From an uncultured Kushneria sp. (GTDB lineage: Bacteria; Pseudomonadota; Gammaproteobacteria; Pseudomonadales; Halomonadaceae): a stretch of DNA of 64,000 bases. This document shows, piece after piece, positions 43,825-51,943 of this stretch. The DNA is taken from assembly GCF_947497025.1 (NCBI RefSeq), contig NZ_CANMFC010000005.1:186001-250000 (forward strand), given 5' to 3'. The notes beneath the pieces were generated by a model. It had not been told where the DNA came from, ran no database searches, and saw only the letters and a program-made list of their open reading frames with translations. Position 1 is the first letter of the stretch. Every line of letters starts with the position of its first letter. The position numbers and the translations under genes were made by a program.

Positions 43825-46113
43825 GTGAGCCAACCCAGGGAACGCATTTTCGAATACACCCACCCGGCTGCCGGCTGGGGGGCGCTGATCTCCGTTGGTC
43901 GGCATCTTCGCCACAGTCGCGCACCACTTTCCAACGTGCGTGCGCTGTTAAAGCTCAACCAGCCTGATGGCTTTGACTGTCCGGGCTGTGCCTGGGGCGA
44001 CCCCGAACACGCCTCGTCGTTCGAGTTCTGTGAAAACGGCGTCAAGGCCGTTACCTGGGAGACCACCGCAAAGCGCGTCACACCACGCTTTTTCAGGCGC
44101 TGGTCGGTCAGCGAGATGAAGACGTGGGATGACTACCGCCTGGAGGATCAGGGCCGGCTGACCTCGCCAATGCGCTACAACCCGGAGACCGATCACTACG
44201 AGCCGATTGACTGGGAGGCGGCCTATCGTCTGATCGCCGATCGTCTCAAGGTGCTGGATCACCCCGACCAGGCGCTCTTTTATACCTCCGGCAAGGCGTG
44301 CAACGAGTCCGCCTGGGTCTTTCAGCTGCTGGCGCGCCTTTATGGCACCAATAACCTGCCGGACTGCTCCAACATGTGCCACGAGGCCAGCGGCACCGGA
44401 CTGGTCGAAGCGCTCGGCATTGGCAAGGGCAGCGTGCTGCTGGAGGATTTTGAAAAGGCCGAGGCGATCTTTACCTTCGGACAGAATCCGGGCACCAACC
44501 ATCCGCGCATGCTGGGCACCCTGCGTGAGGCGGCCGACAACGGCTGTCAGATCGTGGCCTTCAACACGCTCAAGGAGCGGGGGCTGGAGCGCTTTGCCGA
44601 CCCGCAGCGCAAGCTGGAGATGGCGACCGGTGGCAGTGGTCGTATCAGTTCCCTCTATCTGTGTCCGGCGCTGGGCGGTGACATGGCGGCCATTCGCGGG
44701 ATGGCCAAAATCGTGTTCGAGCGCGATGATCGTGACGGCAACGTCATCGATCGTGACTTTATCGCGCGGTATACCGACGGGTTTGACGCCTGGCGCGCCG
44801 TGGTCGAGGCTACGCCCTGGTCGGCCATCGAGGCGCAGTCGGGCCTGAGTCGCGAAGAGATTACCCGGGCCGCCGAGATCTATATCCGGTCGAATGCGAC
44901 CATCTGTGCCTGGGCGATGGGGATCACCCAGCATGAGCACTCCGTCGCCACGGTGCGCGAGATCGTCAACTTTCTGCTGCTCAAGGGCAATATCGGCAAG
45001 CCCGGTGCCGGCACCTGTCCGGTTCGCGGGCACTCCAACGTGCAGGGCGATCGCACCATGGGCATCTATGAAAAGCCCGCCCAGGAATTTCTGGACGCGC
45101 TGGAGAACTTTTATGGTGTGCCGATGCCGCGCCGGCACGGCCACGACACGGTGTCGGCCATTCGCGCCATGCGTGACGGCCGGTGTCGCGTGTTCATTGG
45201 CCTTGGGGGCAATTTTGCCCGTGCCACTTCCGACTCCCATGTCTGCGAGGCAGCGCTGGAACGCTGCGATCTGACGGTCCACATGAGCACCAAGCTCAAC
45301 CGCAGTCATCTGGTCACCGGCCGCGACGCGCTGATTCTGCCGGTGATCGGCCGTGTGGAGGTGGATCGCCGCGCCGACGGCAAATCGCAGCTGATTACCG
45401 TGGAAGATTCGATGAGCATGGTGCACGGTTCGGCCGGCATCCATAAGCCGGCCTCCCGCGAGCTGCGCTCGGAGATCGCCATTATCACCGGTATCGGCCG
45501 CGAACTGCTGGGCAGTGACGTGGTGGACTGGGAAGCATTGGCCGGTGACTACGACCGTATTCGTGACCACGTGGCGGCCGTGCTGCCGGGCTTTGAAGAC
45601 TTCAACGCCCGCGTGCGTCAGGAGCGCGGCTTCTGGCTGGGCAATCCGGGGGCCCGGCGGGAGTTCCCGACCGAGACCGGGCTTGCCAGGTTCTCCAGCG
45701 AGCCGCTGCCCGAGGCGGTGCTGCATCAGAAGCTGGCCCGGCGGGAGGGCTGGATCACCCTGCAGACGATGCGCAGTCACGATCAGTACAACACCACGAT
45801 CTACGGCTACAACGACCGCTACCGCGGCGTGGAAGGCACGCGCCGGGTGATTTTCATGAGCGCGTTGGACATGGCCCGCCTGGGCGTCGCCAACGGTGAC
45901 TGGGTCAACCTGATCGGCGAGTCCGAGGATGGCATCGAGCGGCGCGCCGACGGCTTTCGCGTGGTGGAATATGACACCCCCGAGGGCTGCGCTGCGGCCT
46001 ACTATCCCGAAACCAATCCACTGATCCCGCTCGACAGCGTCGGCATCAAGAGCAATACGCCCAACTCCAAGTCGGTGGCCATTCGGCTCGAAAAGAGTCA
46101 GCGGCTGGTCTGA
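43825..46113 (+). CDS. FdhF/YdeP family molybdopterin oxidoreductase, copy 1
   Basis: 762-residue cytosolic bis-MGD enzyme starting at GTG 43825 after AAAGAG. The N-terminus has CPGCAWGDP (Cys52, Cys55) and EFCENG (Cys69), i.e. three of the Cys expected for a cluster of the FdhF type. The active-site pair is Cys185-His186 in DCSNMCHEAS, as Cys/Sec-His in formate dehydrogenases; RGHSNVQGDRTMG and the C-terminal MRSHDQYNTTIYG segment bind the cofactor. No beta subunit or other electron partner is encoded nearby, which suggests a YdeP-like soluble enzyme rather than a respiratory formate dehydrogenase. Its stop overlaps the start of the next gene (TGATG). Substrate not certain. Confidence 0.88.
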   Translation: MSQPRERIFEYTHPAAGWGALISVGRHLRHSRAPLSNVRALLKLNQPDGFDCPGCAWGDPEHASSFEFCENGVKAVTWETTAKRVTPRFFRRWSVSEMKTWDDYRLEDQGRLTSPMRYNPETDHYEPIDWEAAYRLIADRLKVLDHPDQALFYTSGKACNESAWVFQLLARLYGTNNLPDCSNMCHEASGTGLVEALGIGKGSVLLEDFEKAEAIFTFGQNPGTNHPRMLGTLREAADNGCQIVAFNTLKERGLERFADPQRKLEMATGGSGRISSLYLCPALGGDMAAIRGMAKIVFERDDRDGNVIDRDFIARYTDGFDAWRAVVEATPWSAIEAQSGLSREEITRAAEIYIRSNATICAWAMGITQHEHSVATVREIVNFLLLKGNIGKPGAGTCPVRGHSNVQGDRTMGIYEKPAQEFLDALENFYGVPMPRRHGHDTVSAIRAMRDGRCRVFIGLGGNFARATSDSHVCEAALERCDLTVHMSTKLNRSHLVTGRDALILPVIGRVEVDRRADGKSQLITVEDSMSMVHGSAGIHKPASRELRSEIAIITGIGRELLGSDVVDWEALAGDYDRIRDHVAAVLPGFEDFNARVRQERGFWLGNPGARREFPTETGLARFSSEPLPEAVLHQKLARREGWITLQTMRSHDQYNTTIYGYNDRYRGVEGTRRVIFMSALDMARLGVANGDWVNLIGESEDGIERRADGFRVVEYDTPEGCAAAYYPETNPLIPLDSVGIKSNTPNSKSVAIRLEKSQRLV

Positions 46114-46415
46114 TGGATATCGAGTCACTCACCTGCGAGCAGGTCGAGCGCCTGACGCGCTGGCTGCAGCGTCATCCGGACCTTGATGGGCTGGAGGCGC
46201 TGCTGCTGGCGCGTCTGGAAAGCGCCGGGGATACCGGGCCTGTGCGGCTGGACAGCGGCCGACTCTCCCGGGAGTTCGATGTGGCCCATGCCCTGGTGCG
46301 ACGTAGCGCTTCCTCGCTGGAAACCCGTGGATTGATCGAGATCACCTCGCGCCGTGGTGCCGGCCCCGGGCTCTGGCTTTCGCTCATTGATGAGTGTGCC
46401 GTGGGCGGGCCCTGA
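46113..46415 (+). CDS. Small putative winged-helix protein coupled to the molybdoenzyme
   Basis: 100-residue protein. The first ~45 residues are helical (LTCEQVERLTRWLQRHPDLDGLEALLLARLES). The rest reads like a winged helix-turn-helix: RLSREFDVAHALVRRSASSLETRGLIEITSRRG, with a recognition-helix-like stretch and a basic wing, ending GPGLWLSL. I cannot place it in a named family. It is coupled to the upstream molybdoenzyme by a 1-base stop/start overlap, so its job is likely tied to that enzyme, as a local regulator or an accessory protein. No equivalent gene is seen next to copy 2. Confidence 0.7.
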   Translation: MDIESLTCEQVERLTRWLQRHPDLDGLEALLLARLESAGDTGPVRLDSGRLSREFDVAHALVRRSASSLETRGLIEITSRRGAGPGLWLSLIDECAVGGP

Positions 46416-46546
46416 GTCTTTGCCGATGTGCGCAGCTTGCAGTCCAGGCGGCATCGCCCTGCGATGGCGCCTTGATTCTGTCGGCACCAGGCAGGCACGA
46501 TGCGAGCTTCCTGAACAAAACGTGCCCGGCACGTGGGGAGCATGCG

Positions 46547-48247
46547 ATGTTTCGGCTCGGGTTCGGCCGACGTCTCTGGTGGTGTCTGGTCACCGGCATG
46601 CTGATGGGGCTTTTGATGGCGTCATCGGCCAGCGCGGACGGGGAAGTTGAACCCCCGGGCGGTGATCGATCCCTGCATCTTGAACAGAAAACCCTGCCTG
46701 AACTGCGCGGCATGCTCGATCGTGGCGAGGTGAGCTCGGAGCAGTTGACCCGGTTTTATCTGGCCCGTATCGGGGCGCTGGATGACCGGGGGCCCACCAT
46801 CAACGCCATGCTGGACCTGGCGCCCGGAGCCATCGCCCGGGCCCGCAGGCTTGATCGCCACCGTCAGGAAGGTGGCCATGGGCCGCTTTACGGTATTCCC
46901 TTTGTGGTCAAGGACAATGTCGATGTGAAGGGGCTGCCCACGTCAGGCGGCTCCATGGTGCTGGCCCATGCCTATCCGCCGGACAGTGCCCACGTGGTCC
47001 AGCGTCTGGAGCGCGCCGGGGCCATTTTACTGGGCAAGACCAACATGACCGAGTTTGCCGCCAGTTATGGCGAGCCTGGCTACAGCTCCCGGGGCGGCAT
47101 CACCCGCAATCCCTGGCGTCTGGATCGCAGCGTGCTGGGGTCCAGCAGCGGTTCGGCCGCTGCCGTGGCGGCCGGTTTTGCCCCCTTTGCCATTGGCACC
47201 GATACGGAGGGTTCCGTGCGCGGGCCGGCGCATGCCACAGGGCTTGTGGCGATGCGCCCGACGCTGGGTCGCGTCAGCCGGGACGGCATTATTCCGCTGG
47301 CGATGTCCTTTGATACCCCGGCGCCCATGACGCGTACCGTTCAGGGCAATGCCTGGGTGCTGGCGGCCATGGCCGGCCGTGATGACGCCGATGATGCCAC
47401 CTGGTTCAATGATCACTCGCCGCTAAAAGGCCTTGACCCTGTCCCGGTACCTGCACCGCCCACACCACTTCAGGGGCTGCGCGTGGGCGTGATCGAGCAT
47501 CGTGAGGCGGGCAATGCCGAGATCGAAGCGCATTTTGCTCAGGCGCTCCAACGTCTCAGGGCGCTGGGGGCCACGCAGGTCAAGGTCACGCTCGAAAAGC
47601 ACTATCTCGATCTCTGGCCTGCGGCGGTGGGTCCGGTGCATCAGGCGGAGTTTCAGCCCCAGCTCGAGCGCTATCTGCGTCAGTTTGATCAGGGGCAGCC
47701 CCATACGCTCAAGGAAATCATGACGCAGTGTGAGACGCTTAATCAGCGTGCCGGGGATAACCCCCCGGTCACCCCACAGCGCATTCGTGGCATGCAGACG
47801 CGCCTGGACAAGCGGCTGGAAGGCTCTCCCGGTTATCTGGAAGTGGTCTCGCGACGCCTCCCCGAGCTTCGTGAGCATCTGACGCAGTTCATGGCCGACA
47901 ACCACCTTGATGCCCTGATCTTTCCCACCGAAGCCTGCCCGGCGCCACCGCTCAGAGACGGCAAACGCGATGATTATGAATGCACGGCCAAGGAGCCGTT
48001 TGCGCTGGGTTATATCGCCTCTGCCACCGGTTTTCCCGAGCTGACGATACCGATGGGCATGACCCATGCCGGGGTGCCGATCAATCTCTCCCTGCTGGGC
48101 GGCGAGCGTCAGGAGGCGATGCTCTATCGGATGGGGCTGGCATTCATGCAGGATGTTGCCGATGATAAAAGGCTTTCTCTGCCTGCCATGGCCCCTCTGA
48201 CAGCCCCCGGACAGGCATCAGCCAACCTTGATCGGAGATCACCATGA
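46547..48247 (+). CDS. Exported amidase (amidase signature family)
   Basis: 566-residue amidase-signature enzyme with an N-terminal signal peptide (about residues 1-30, ending ASSASA/DGE), so it acts in the periplasm or is secreted. The Ser-cisSer-Lys triad: Lys122 (FVVKDNVDVKG), cis-Ser in GSSSGSAAAVAAG (about 199-203), nucleophile Ser223 in DTEGSVRGPA. GKTNMTEFA precedes them. The substrate could be any amide; family members with signal peptides are poorly studied. It starts after GTGGGGAG; its stop overlaps the next lipoprotein gene by 4 bases. Confidence 0.88.
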   Translation: MFRLGFGRRLWWCLVTGMLMGLLMASSASADGEVEPPGGDRSLHLEQKTLPELRGMLDRGEVSSEQLTRFYLARIGALDDRGPTINAMLDLAPGAIARARRLDRHRQEGGHGPLYGIPFVVKDNVDVKGLPTSGGSMVLAHAYPPDSAHVVQRLERAGAILLGKTNMTEFAASYGEPGYSSRGGITRNPWRLDRSVLGSSSGSAAAVAAGFAPFAIGTDTEGSVRGPAHATGLVAMRPTLGRVSRDGIIPLAMSFDTPAPMTRTVQGNAWVLAAMAGRDDADDATWFNDHSPLKGLDPVPVPAPPTPLQGLRVGVIEHREAGNAEIEAHFAQALQRLRALGATQVKVTLEKHYLDLWPAAVGPVHQAEFQPQLERYLRQFDQGQPHTLKEIMTQCETLNQRAGDNPPVTPQRIRGMQTRLDKRLEGSPGYLEVVSRRLPELREHLTQFMADNHLDALIFPTEACPAPPLRDGKRDDYECTAKEPFALGYIASATGFPELTIPMGMTHAGVPINLSLLGGERQEAMLYRMGLAFMQDVADDKRLSLPAMAPLTAPGQASANLDRRSP

Positions 48248-48597
48248 AACACGCTCTGCTTGCCGCGATTGTCACCACCACGTTTCTGGGGCTTAACGGC
48301 TGCGCCTGGTTTGGTGGTGGCAGCGATGAAGCGCCTTCCACCCAGACCGGCAGTAATGCCGGGACGGCGTCCCAGCCCTCCGATGAGGCCCTGAAGGCGT
48401 GTGGGGCTGATCGTCTCAAGGCACTGACCGGCGCCCGGCTTGATCAGAACGTGCGCCAGCACATCGTTGATCAGAGTCAGGCACAGCAGTTTCGCGTGCT
48501 GGCACCGGACACCATGAAGACCATGGATTACCGCCAGGATCGCCTGAACATTCATGTCAATGAGCAGGGCGTCATCCAGTCCTTTAGCTGTGGTTAA
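48244..48597 (+). CDS. I78-family peptidase-inhibitor-like lipoprotein
   Basis: 117-residue lipoprotein: signal peptide ending FLGLNGC (Cys20), a Ser/Thr/Gly-rich spacer, then a compact domain from CGADRLKALTGARLD to the final Cys, with VLAPDTMKTMDYRQDRLNIHVNEQGVIQSFSCG matching the serine-protease-inhibitor I78 (elastase-inhibitor AFLEI-like) fold. Two Cys probably form a disulfide. Starts inside the last codons of the amidase gene (ATGA overlap), so the two are cotranslated. Whether it really inhibits a protease is unproven. Confidence 0.84.
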   Translation: MKHALLAAIVTTTFLGLNGCAWFGGGSDEAPSTQTGSNAGTASQPSDEALKACGADRLKALTGARLDQNVRQHIVDQSQAQQFRVLAPDTMKTMDYRQDRLNIHVNEQGVIQSFSCG

Positions 48598-48604
48598 TCC
48601 GGAC

Positions 48605-49621
48605 TCAGGCGGTTTGAGGCATATGGCGCGGCGGTTTGAGTCGACGCGAGAGCCGCTTTTCCAGCAGTTCGAAACTGGCCCATGAAAGCGTTGCAATGAT
48701 CGCCACGCTGATGGCCAGCGTCAGCCAGGCAGGGAGTCCCCAGTGCTCATGCAACAGGGCATTGGCCAGCCACAGCACGATGACGTGGACCAGGTAGACG
48801 GAATAGGACTGATCGCCCATCCGGCGCAGACCATGACAGCGCATGAAGATCGGTTCAAGGCGGATCATGGCGATCACAAGCAGCGCTGCCGGTACGCCCC
48901 AGGTGGCCAGTCGCCAGCCGGACTGATCGGTAAAGCAGAGCATGAGCGCGGCACAACCCAGAGCCAGTACGACCCAGGGGCTGCGCATCCTGACCGGCGA
49001 GAGTTTGCCATGGCGGTAGAGCATGCCCACGCCAACACCCAGCAGAAACTCATAAATAATGGGATCGGCGTAGAAGCTGCTGATCATGTCCAGCCGTGAC
49101 AGCAGCAGATTGAGTAGCGCAATCATGGTCAGTACGGCCCACATTCTGACCCGTGCTGGCAGTAAAAAGGAGAGGGCAAAGATCAGATAGAACATCATCT
49201 CGAAATTGAGTGTCCAGCCCACCGGCAGGATGGGGTAGTCGCCAAAGCCGGCCGGATTCTCATTGGGAATGAACAAAAGCCCCATGATCAGTGAGGGGAG
49301 GTCAAGCCCGTAATCCGGCATCAGATCACTGGCGAAAAAGAGGATGGTGGCGGTAATGGCCGTATAGAACCAGTACACCGGCACGATGCGCGCCGCGCGC
49401 TGCCAGAGAAAGCGCAGGGTTTTTATCGAACGGTCGGCGGTGGTGATGTAGATGACGAAACCGCTGATGACAAAAAAGATATCCACGCCCATTTGCCCGC
49501 GGGTCGATAGCAGATGGCCGGCGAGATTATCGGCTTCGAAATTGAAAAAGACCTGCATGAAGTGATGAAAGACCACAAGCCAGGCGGCAAATGCACGAAG
49601 CGCCTGTACGGAGACGAGCAT
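48605..49621 (-). CDS. Acyltransferase 3 family membrane protein
   Basis: 338-residue integral membrane acyltransferase with about ten transmembrane helices. N-terminus LVSVQALRAFAAWLVVFHHFM with the catalytic-type His pair, then GQMGVDIFFVISGFVIYI and the FLWQRAARIVPVYW motif, all typical of O-acetyl/acyltransferases that decorate exopolysaccharide, LPS or similar glycans. The start at 49621 is supported by AGGGAACG; an upstream Met at 49642 is possible. It converges on the I78 gene with 7 bases between stops. The target polymer is unknown. Confidence 0.88.
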   Translation of the reverse strand: MLVSVQALRAFAAWLVVFHHFMQVFFNFEADNLAGHLLSTRGQMGVDIFFVISGFVIYITTADRSIKTLRFLWQRAARIVPVYWFYTAITATILFFASDLMPDYGLDLPSLIMGLLFIPNENPAGFGDYPILPVGWTLNFEMMFYLIFALSFLLPARVRMWAVLTMIALLNLLLSRLDMISSFYADPIIYEFLLGVGVGMLYRHGKLSPVRMRSPWVVLALGCAALMLCFTDQSGWRLATWGVPAALLVIAMIRLEPIFMRCHGLRRMGDQSYSVYLVHVIVLWLANALLHEHWGLPAWLTLAISVAIIATLSWASFELLEKRLSRRLKPPRHMPQTA

Positions 49622-49742
49622 ACAACGTTCCCTGTTGTGCAATGAGCAGTTTTTGCCTGCCTGAATCAGGATGACGAGTATGGGACATTGCGCAGGTCCT
49701 GGAATTCACTGTCTGAACAATTTATTAAGTAATGCCCGACCC

Positions 49743-50975
49743 TCATGGCCTCCGAGGAACAGTGATTAACGCCTGTTGATAGGCACTGGCAATCTGTTCG
49801 GCCGACAGCCCCAGTCGCGCCAGATGAGGCCAGTTGATCTGCTCCCAGTGCGCCTTTTGATAGTCGATGGCGGTCTGAAGGAGCATCCCCAGTGGACCGT
49901 GGCGATACATCAGGGCCGCTTCGATATCGGGGTGAACGGGAATCTGCGCCAGAATCTCTTCCAGCGGCTGATCCATGAAGCTGTCGAGGCAGGAGAAAAG
50001 CCCCACGGTAAAGCCCATCTCGCTGGTCTGACCGGGAAGCTGCTGTGCCAGATGGTGACAGAAGTGAGCGCGCATCATGGCCAGCTGCTGCAGGGCGTGC
50101 GGCTTGTCATCAAAACGTGACAGCACCAGAAGGCTTGCCAGACTTCGGATGCGTGAAAGCCCCAGCGCCATGACGGCGCCGTGCAGCGATGTGACCGGTC
50201 GGCTTTGCTGGGCGAAGGCAGAGTTGGCCATACGCAGCAGGCGCACGCTCAGGAAAGGGTCGCGCTGTACGATCTCGGCCATATCGCGCATCGAGATATC
50301 CGACGCGTTAAGCTCGGCCAGAAGCCTCAGGATGTTCAATCGGTTGACCGGCATGACCCGACCATAGACCGGCTCGGGGCGGGCCAGGAAATACCCCTGA
50401 AAAAGCGTGCACCCGGCATCCATGGCGATGCGGTAGTCTTCCTTTGTCTCGATCTTCTCGGCCAGCAGCTGAAGGTTCGGGTAGCGTGTCTTCAGGGCCC
50501 GGATAACGTCTTCCAGCGCCTCGCGGGTATAGACGGGGTAGTCGAGCTTGACGATATTGACAAAGGGCAGCAGCGGGTGACTGGCATCGTTCAGGCTATA
50601 GTCATCAAGCGCCATGACATGGCCCTCTTCACGCAGGCGCGTCAATGCCTCGATGACCTCCGGTGTGTCGGTAACGTCTTCCAGAATCTCGATGATCAGG
50701 ACACGTGAATCGAAGGGGATATCCCGGATCAGACTGTCGGTTGTGAAGTTGACATAGGCGGGCTGGTGGTCACAGACCTTGTCGATATCGGCCGCCGTAA
50801 AGGCATTGATCAATACCTGACTGGTTGCGCGATTGCCATCAAAATCGGCCGCCACGATCGGACCGCCGCCATAGGGGCGAAACAAAAGTTCATAACCGGC
50901 CAGGGCCAGCTGACGGTCATAGATGGGCTGGCGGGCAAAAAGTACGCCGGCGTTGTCGTGGGGGATATCGCTCAT
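49743..50975 (-). CDS. EAL-HDOD signalling protein (YuxH-like)
   Basis: 410-residue cytosolic two-domain protein. Residues ~10-205 are a divergent EAL domain (FARQPIYDRQLALAGYELLFRP, IIEILEDV, LDDYSLND, VKLDYPV, LLAEKIET, FQGYFLARPEP): most metal/Glu positions are kept but the DDFGTG loop is replaced by DDYSLND, so catalysis is doubtful. Residues ~205-400 are an HDOD domain (LLAELNASDISMRDMAEIVQRDPFLSVRLLRMANS, LSRIRSLASLLVLSRF). Such proteins act downstream of c-di-GMP or two-component signalling, often in motility control. It stands alone. Confidence 0.86.
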   Translation of the reverse strand: MSDIPHDNAGVLFARQPIYDRQLALAGYELLFRPYGGGPIVAADFDGNRATSQVLINAFTAADIDKVCDHQPAYVNFTTDSLIRDIPFDSRVLIIEILEDVTDTPEVIEALTRLREEGHVMALDDYSLNDASHPLLPFVNIVKLDYPVYTREALEDVIRALKTRYPNLQLLAEKIETKEDYRIAMDAGCTLFQGYFLARPEPVYGRVMPVNRLNILRLLAELNASDISMRDMAEIVQRDPFLSVRLLRMANSAFAQQSRPVTSLHGAVMALGLSRIRSLASLLVLSRFDDKPHALQQLAMMRAHFCHHLAQQLPGQTSEMGFTVGLFSCLDSFMDQPLEEILAQIPVHPDIEAALMYRHGPLGMLLQTAIDYQKAHWEQINWPHLARLGLSAEQIASAYQQALITVPRRP

Positions 50976-51137
50976 GATGTTTTGGGTATCTTTAAAATAA
51001 CGCCTGCGCTGTGGCCATGAATGGCAGTGATCCCGGTGCCATTCATCAGTGTTCTTCAGTGGCCTTTATATCGTTATCGTCCAGCATCGTCATGGCTTGA
51101 GGGTAAATGCCCTGAAATGCTGAACGCTTGGGTGGCG

Positions 51138-51773
51138 CTATGTCATTGACGCAGGCGTATTGTCATCCGGAAGGTCCTGCATCGAGACAAAGCCGGGGAT
51201 TTCCTCGATGCGCCCGCACCACTCCACGACGTGAGGCCAGTCCAGCAGTAAAAGGCCCGCCTGGTCGGCGATATGGGTGTGGGCAAAAAGGGCAATATCG
51301 GCAAGGGTCAATGTATTCCCGGCCAGAAAGGGCTGTGTGCTCAGTGTCTGCTCCATGATATCCAGCGCCTGCCGTGCGTTTTCCTGGCGCGCCAGCAACT
51401 CTTCGAGGCGTTCGCTCGGGTCGCCCTGATACCAGTGGATCAGGCGCGCTACGGAGAGCGATGGCTCATGACGGTGCTGCTCGAAAAACATCCACTGCAG
51501 CATGCGGGCCCGATCAAATTCATCGTCGGGGACCAGGGCGCTGTTGTGGGCCAGGTAATAAAGAATGGCATTGGATTCCACGAGCGTGCGCCCGTCGTGA
51601 CGTTCCAGCATGGGAATGCGACGCGCGGGGTTGCGAACGGCAAAGTCATCGCTGCGGGTTTCGCCGGTCAGAAAGTCGACATCGAACCAGCGGTGGGCGA
51701 TCTCCAGCAGTGCCAGCGTCAGTCGAACCTTGTAGCAGTTACCCGAACGATAGTCGCCGTAGACGGTCATCAT
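51138..51773 (-). CDS. Glutathione S-transferase family protein
   Basis: 211-residue cytosolic GST. The thioredoxin-like N-terminal domain begins MMTVYGDYRSGNCYKVRLTLALL and includes the cis-Pro region RRIPMLERHDGRTLVESNAILYYLA (glutathione-binding ES). The all-helical C-terminal domain ends WPHVVEWCGRIEEIPGF. The catalytic residue is Ser/Cys near SGNC rather than Tyr. Start at 51773 is placed 8 bases after GGAG; the in-frame reading to 51842 lacks a site. Probable detoxification or stress role. Confidence 0.88.
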   Translation of the reverse strand: MMTVYGDYRSGNCYKVRLTLALLEIAHRWFDVDFLTGETRSDDFAVRNPARRIPMLERHDGRTLVESNAILYYLAHNSALVPDDEFDRARMLQWMFFEQHRHEPSLSVARLIHWYQGDPSERLEELLARQENARQALDIMEQTLSTQPFLAGNTLTLADIALFAHTHIADQAGLLLLDWPHVVEWCGRIEEIPGFVSMQDLPDDNTPASMT

Positions 51774-51886
51774 GGCATCGTCTCCGTGAGCGGTTGGTGC
51801 GTGAGAAGTGACCAACATTGTGGCACAAGCCTTCAGCACCATCCTTAAGCCTTTACCATCCTCAAGCCTTTTGGCATGTCACGACA

Positions 51887-51919
51887 CAGGGCCCTGTCAC
51901 CGAAGTGGCAGGGCCCTGA
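51887..51919. terminator. Strong hairpin after the second FdhF/YdeP gene
   Basis: CAGGGCCCTG(T)CAC-CGAA-GTG(G)CAGGGCCCTG forms a 14-bp stem with one mismatch and a 4-base loop, between the second molybdoenzyme gene and the GST gene. No clear U-run on either side, so it may act as an mRNA 3' stabiliser or a factor-dependent terminator. Confidence 0.55.
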
Positions 51920-51943
51920 GGTGATTACCTGTTGAGGCCGTCA

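Noticed and set aside
43948-46128. Long open frame (about 726 codons) antisense to the first molybdoenzyme gene
   Set aside because: Low-complexity, His/Gln/Arg-rich translation, no domain, and it mirrors a highly conserved gene; a GC-rich antisense artefact.
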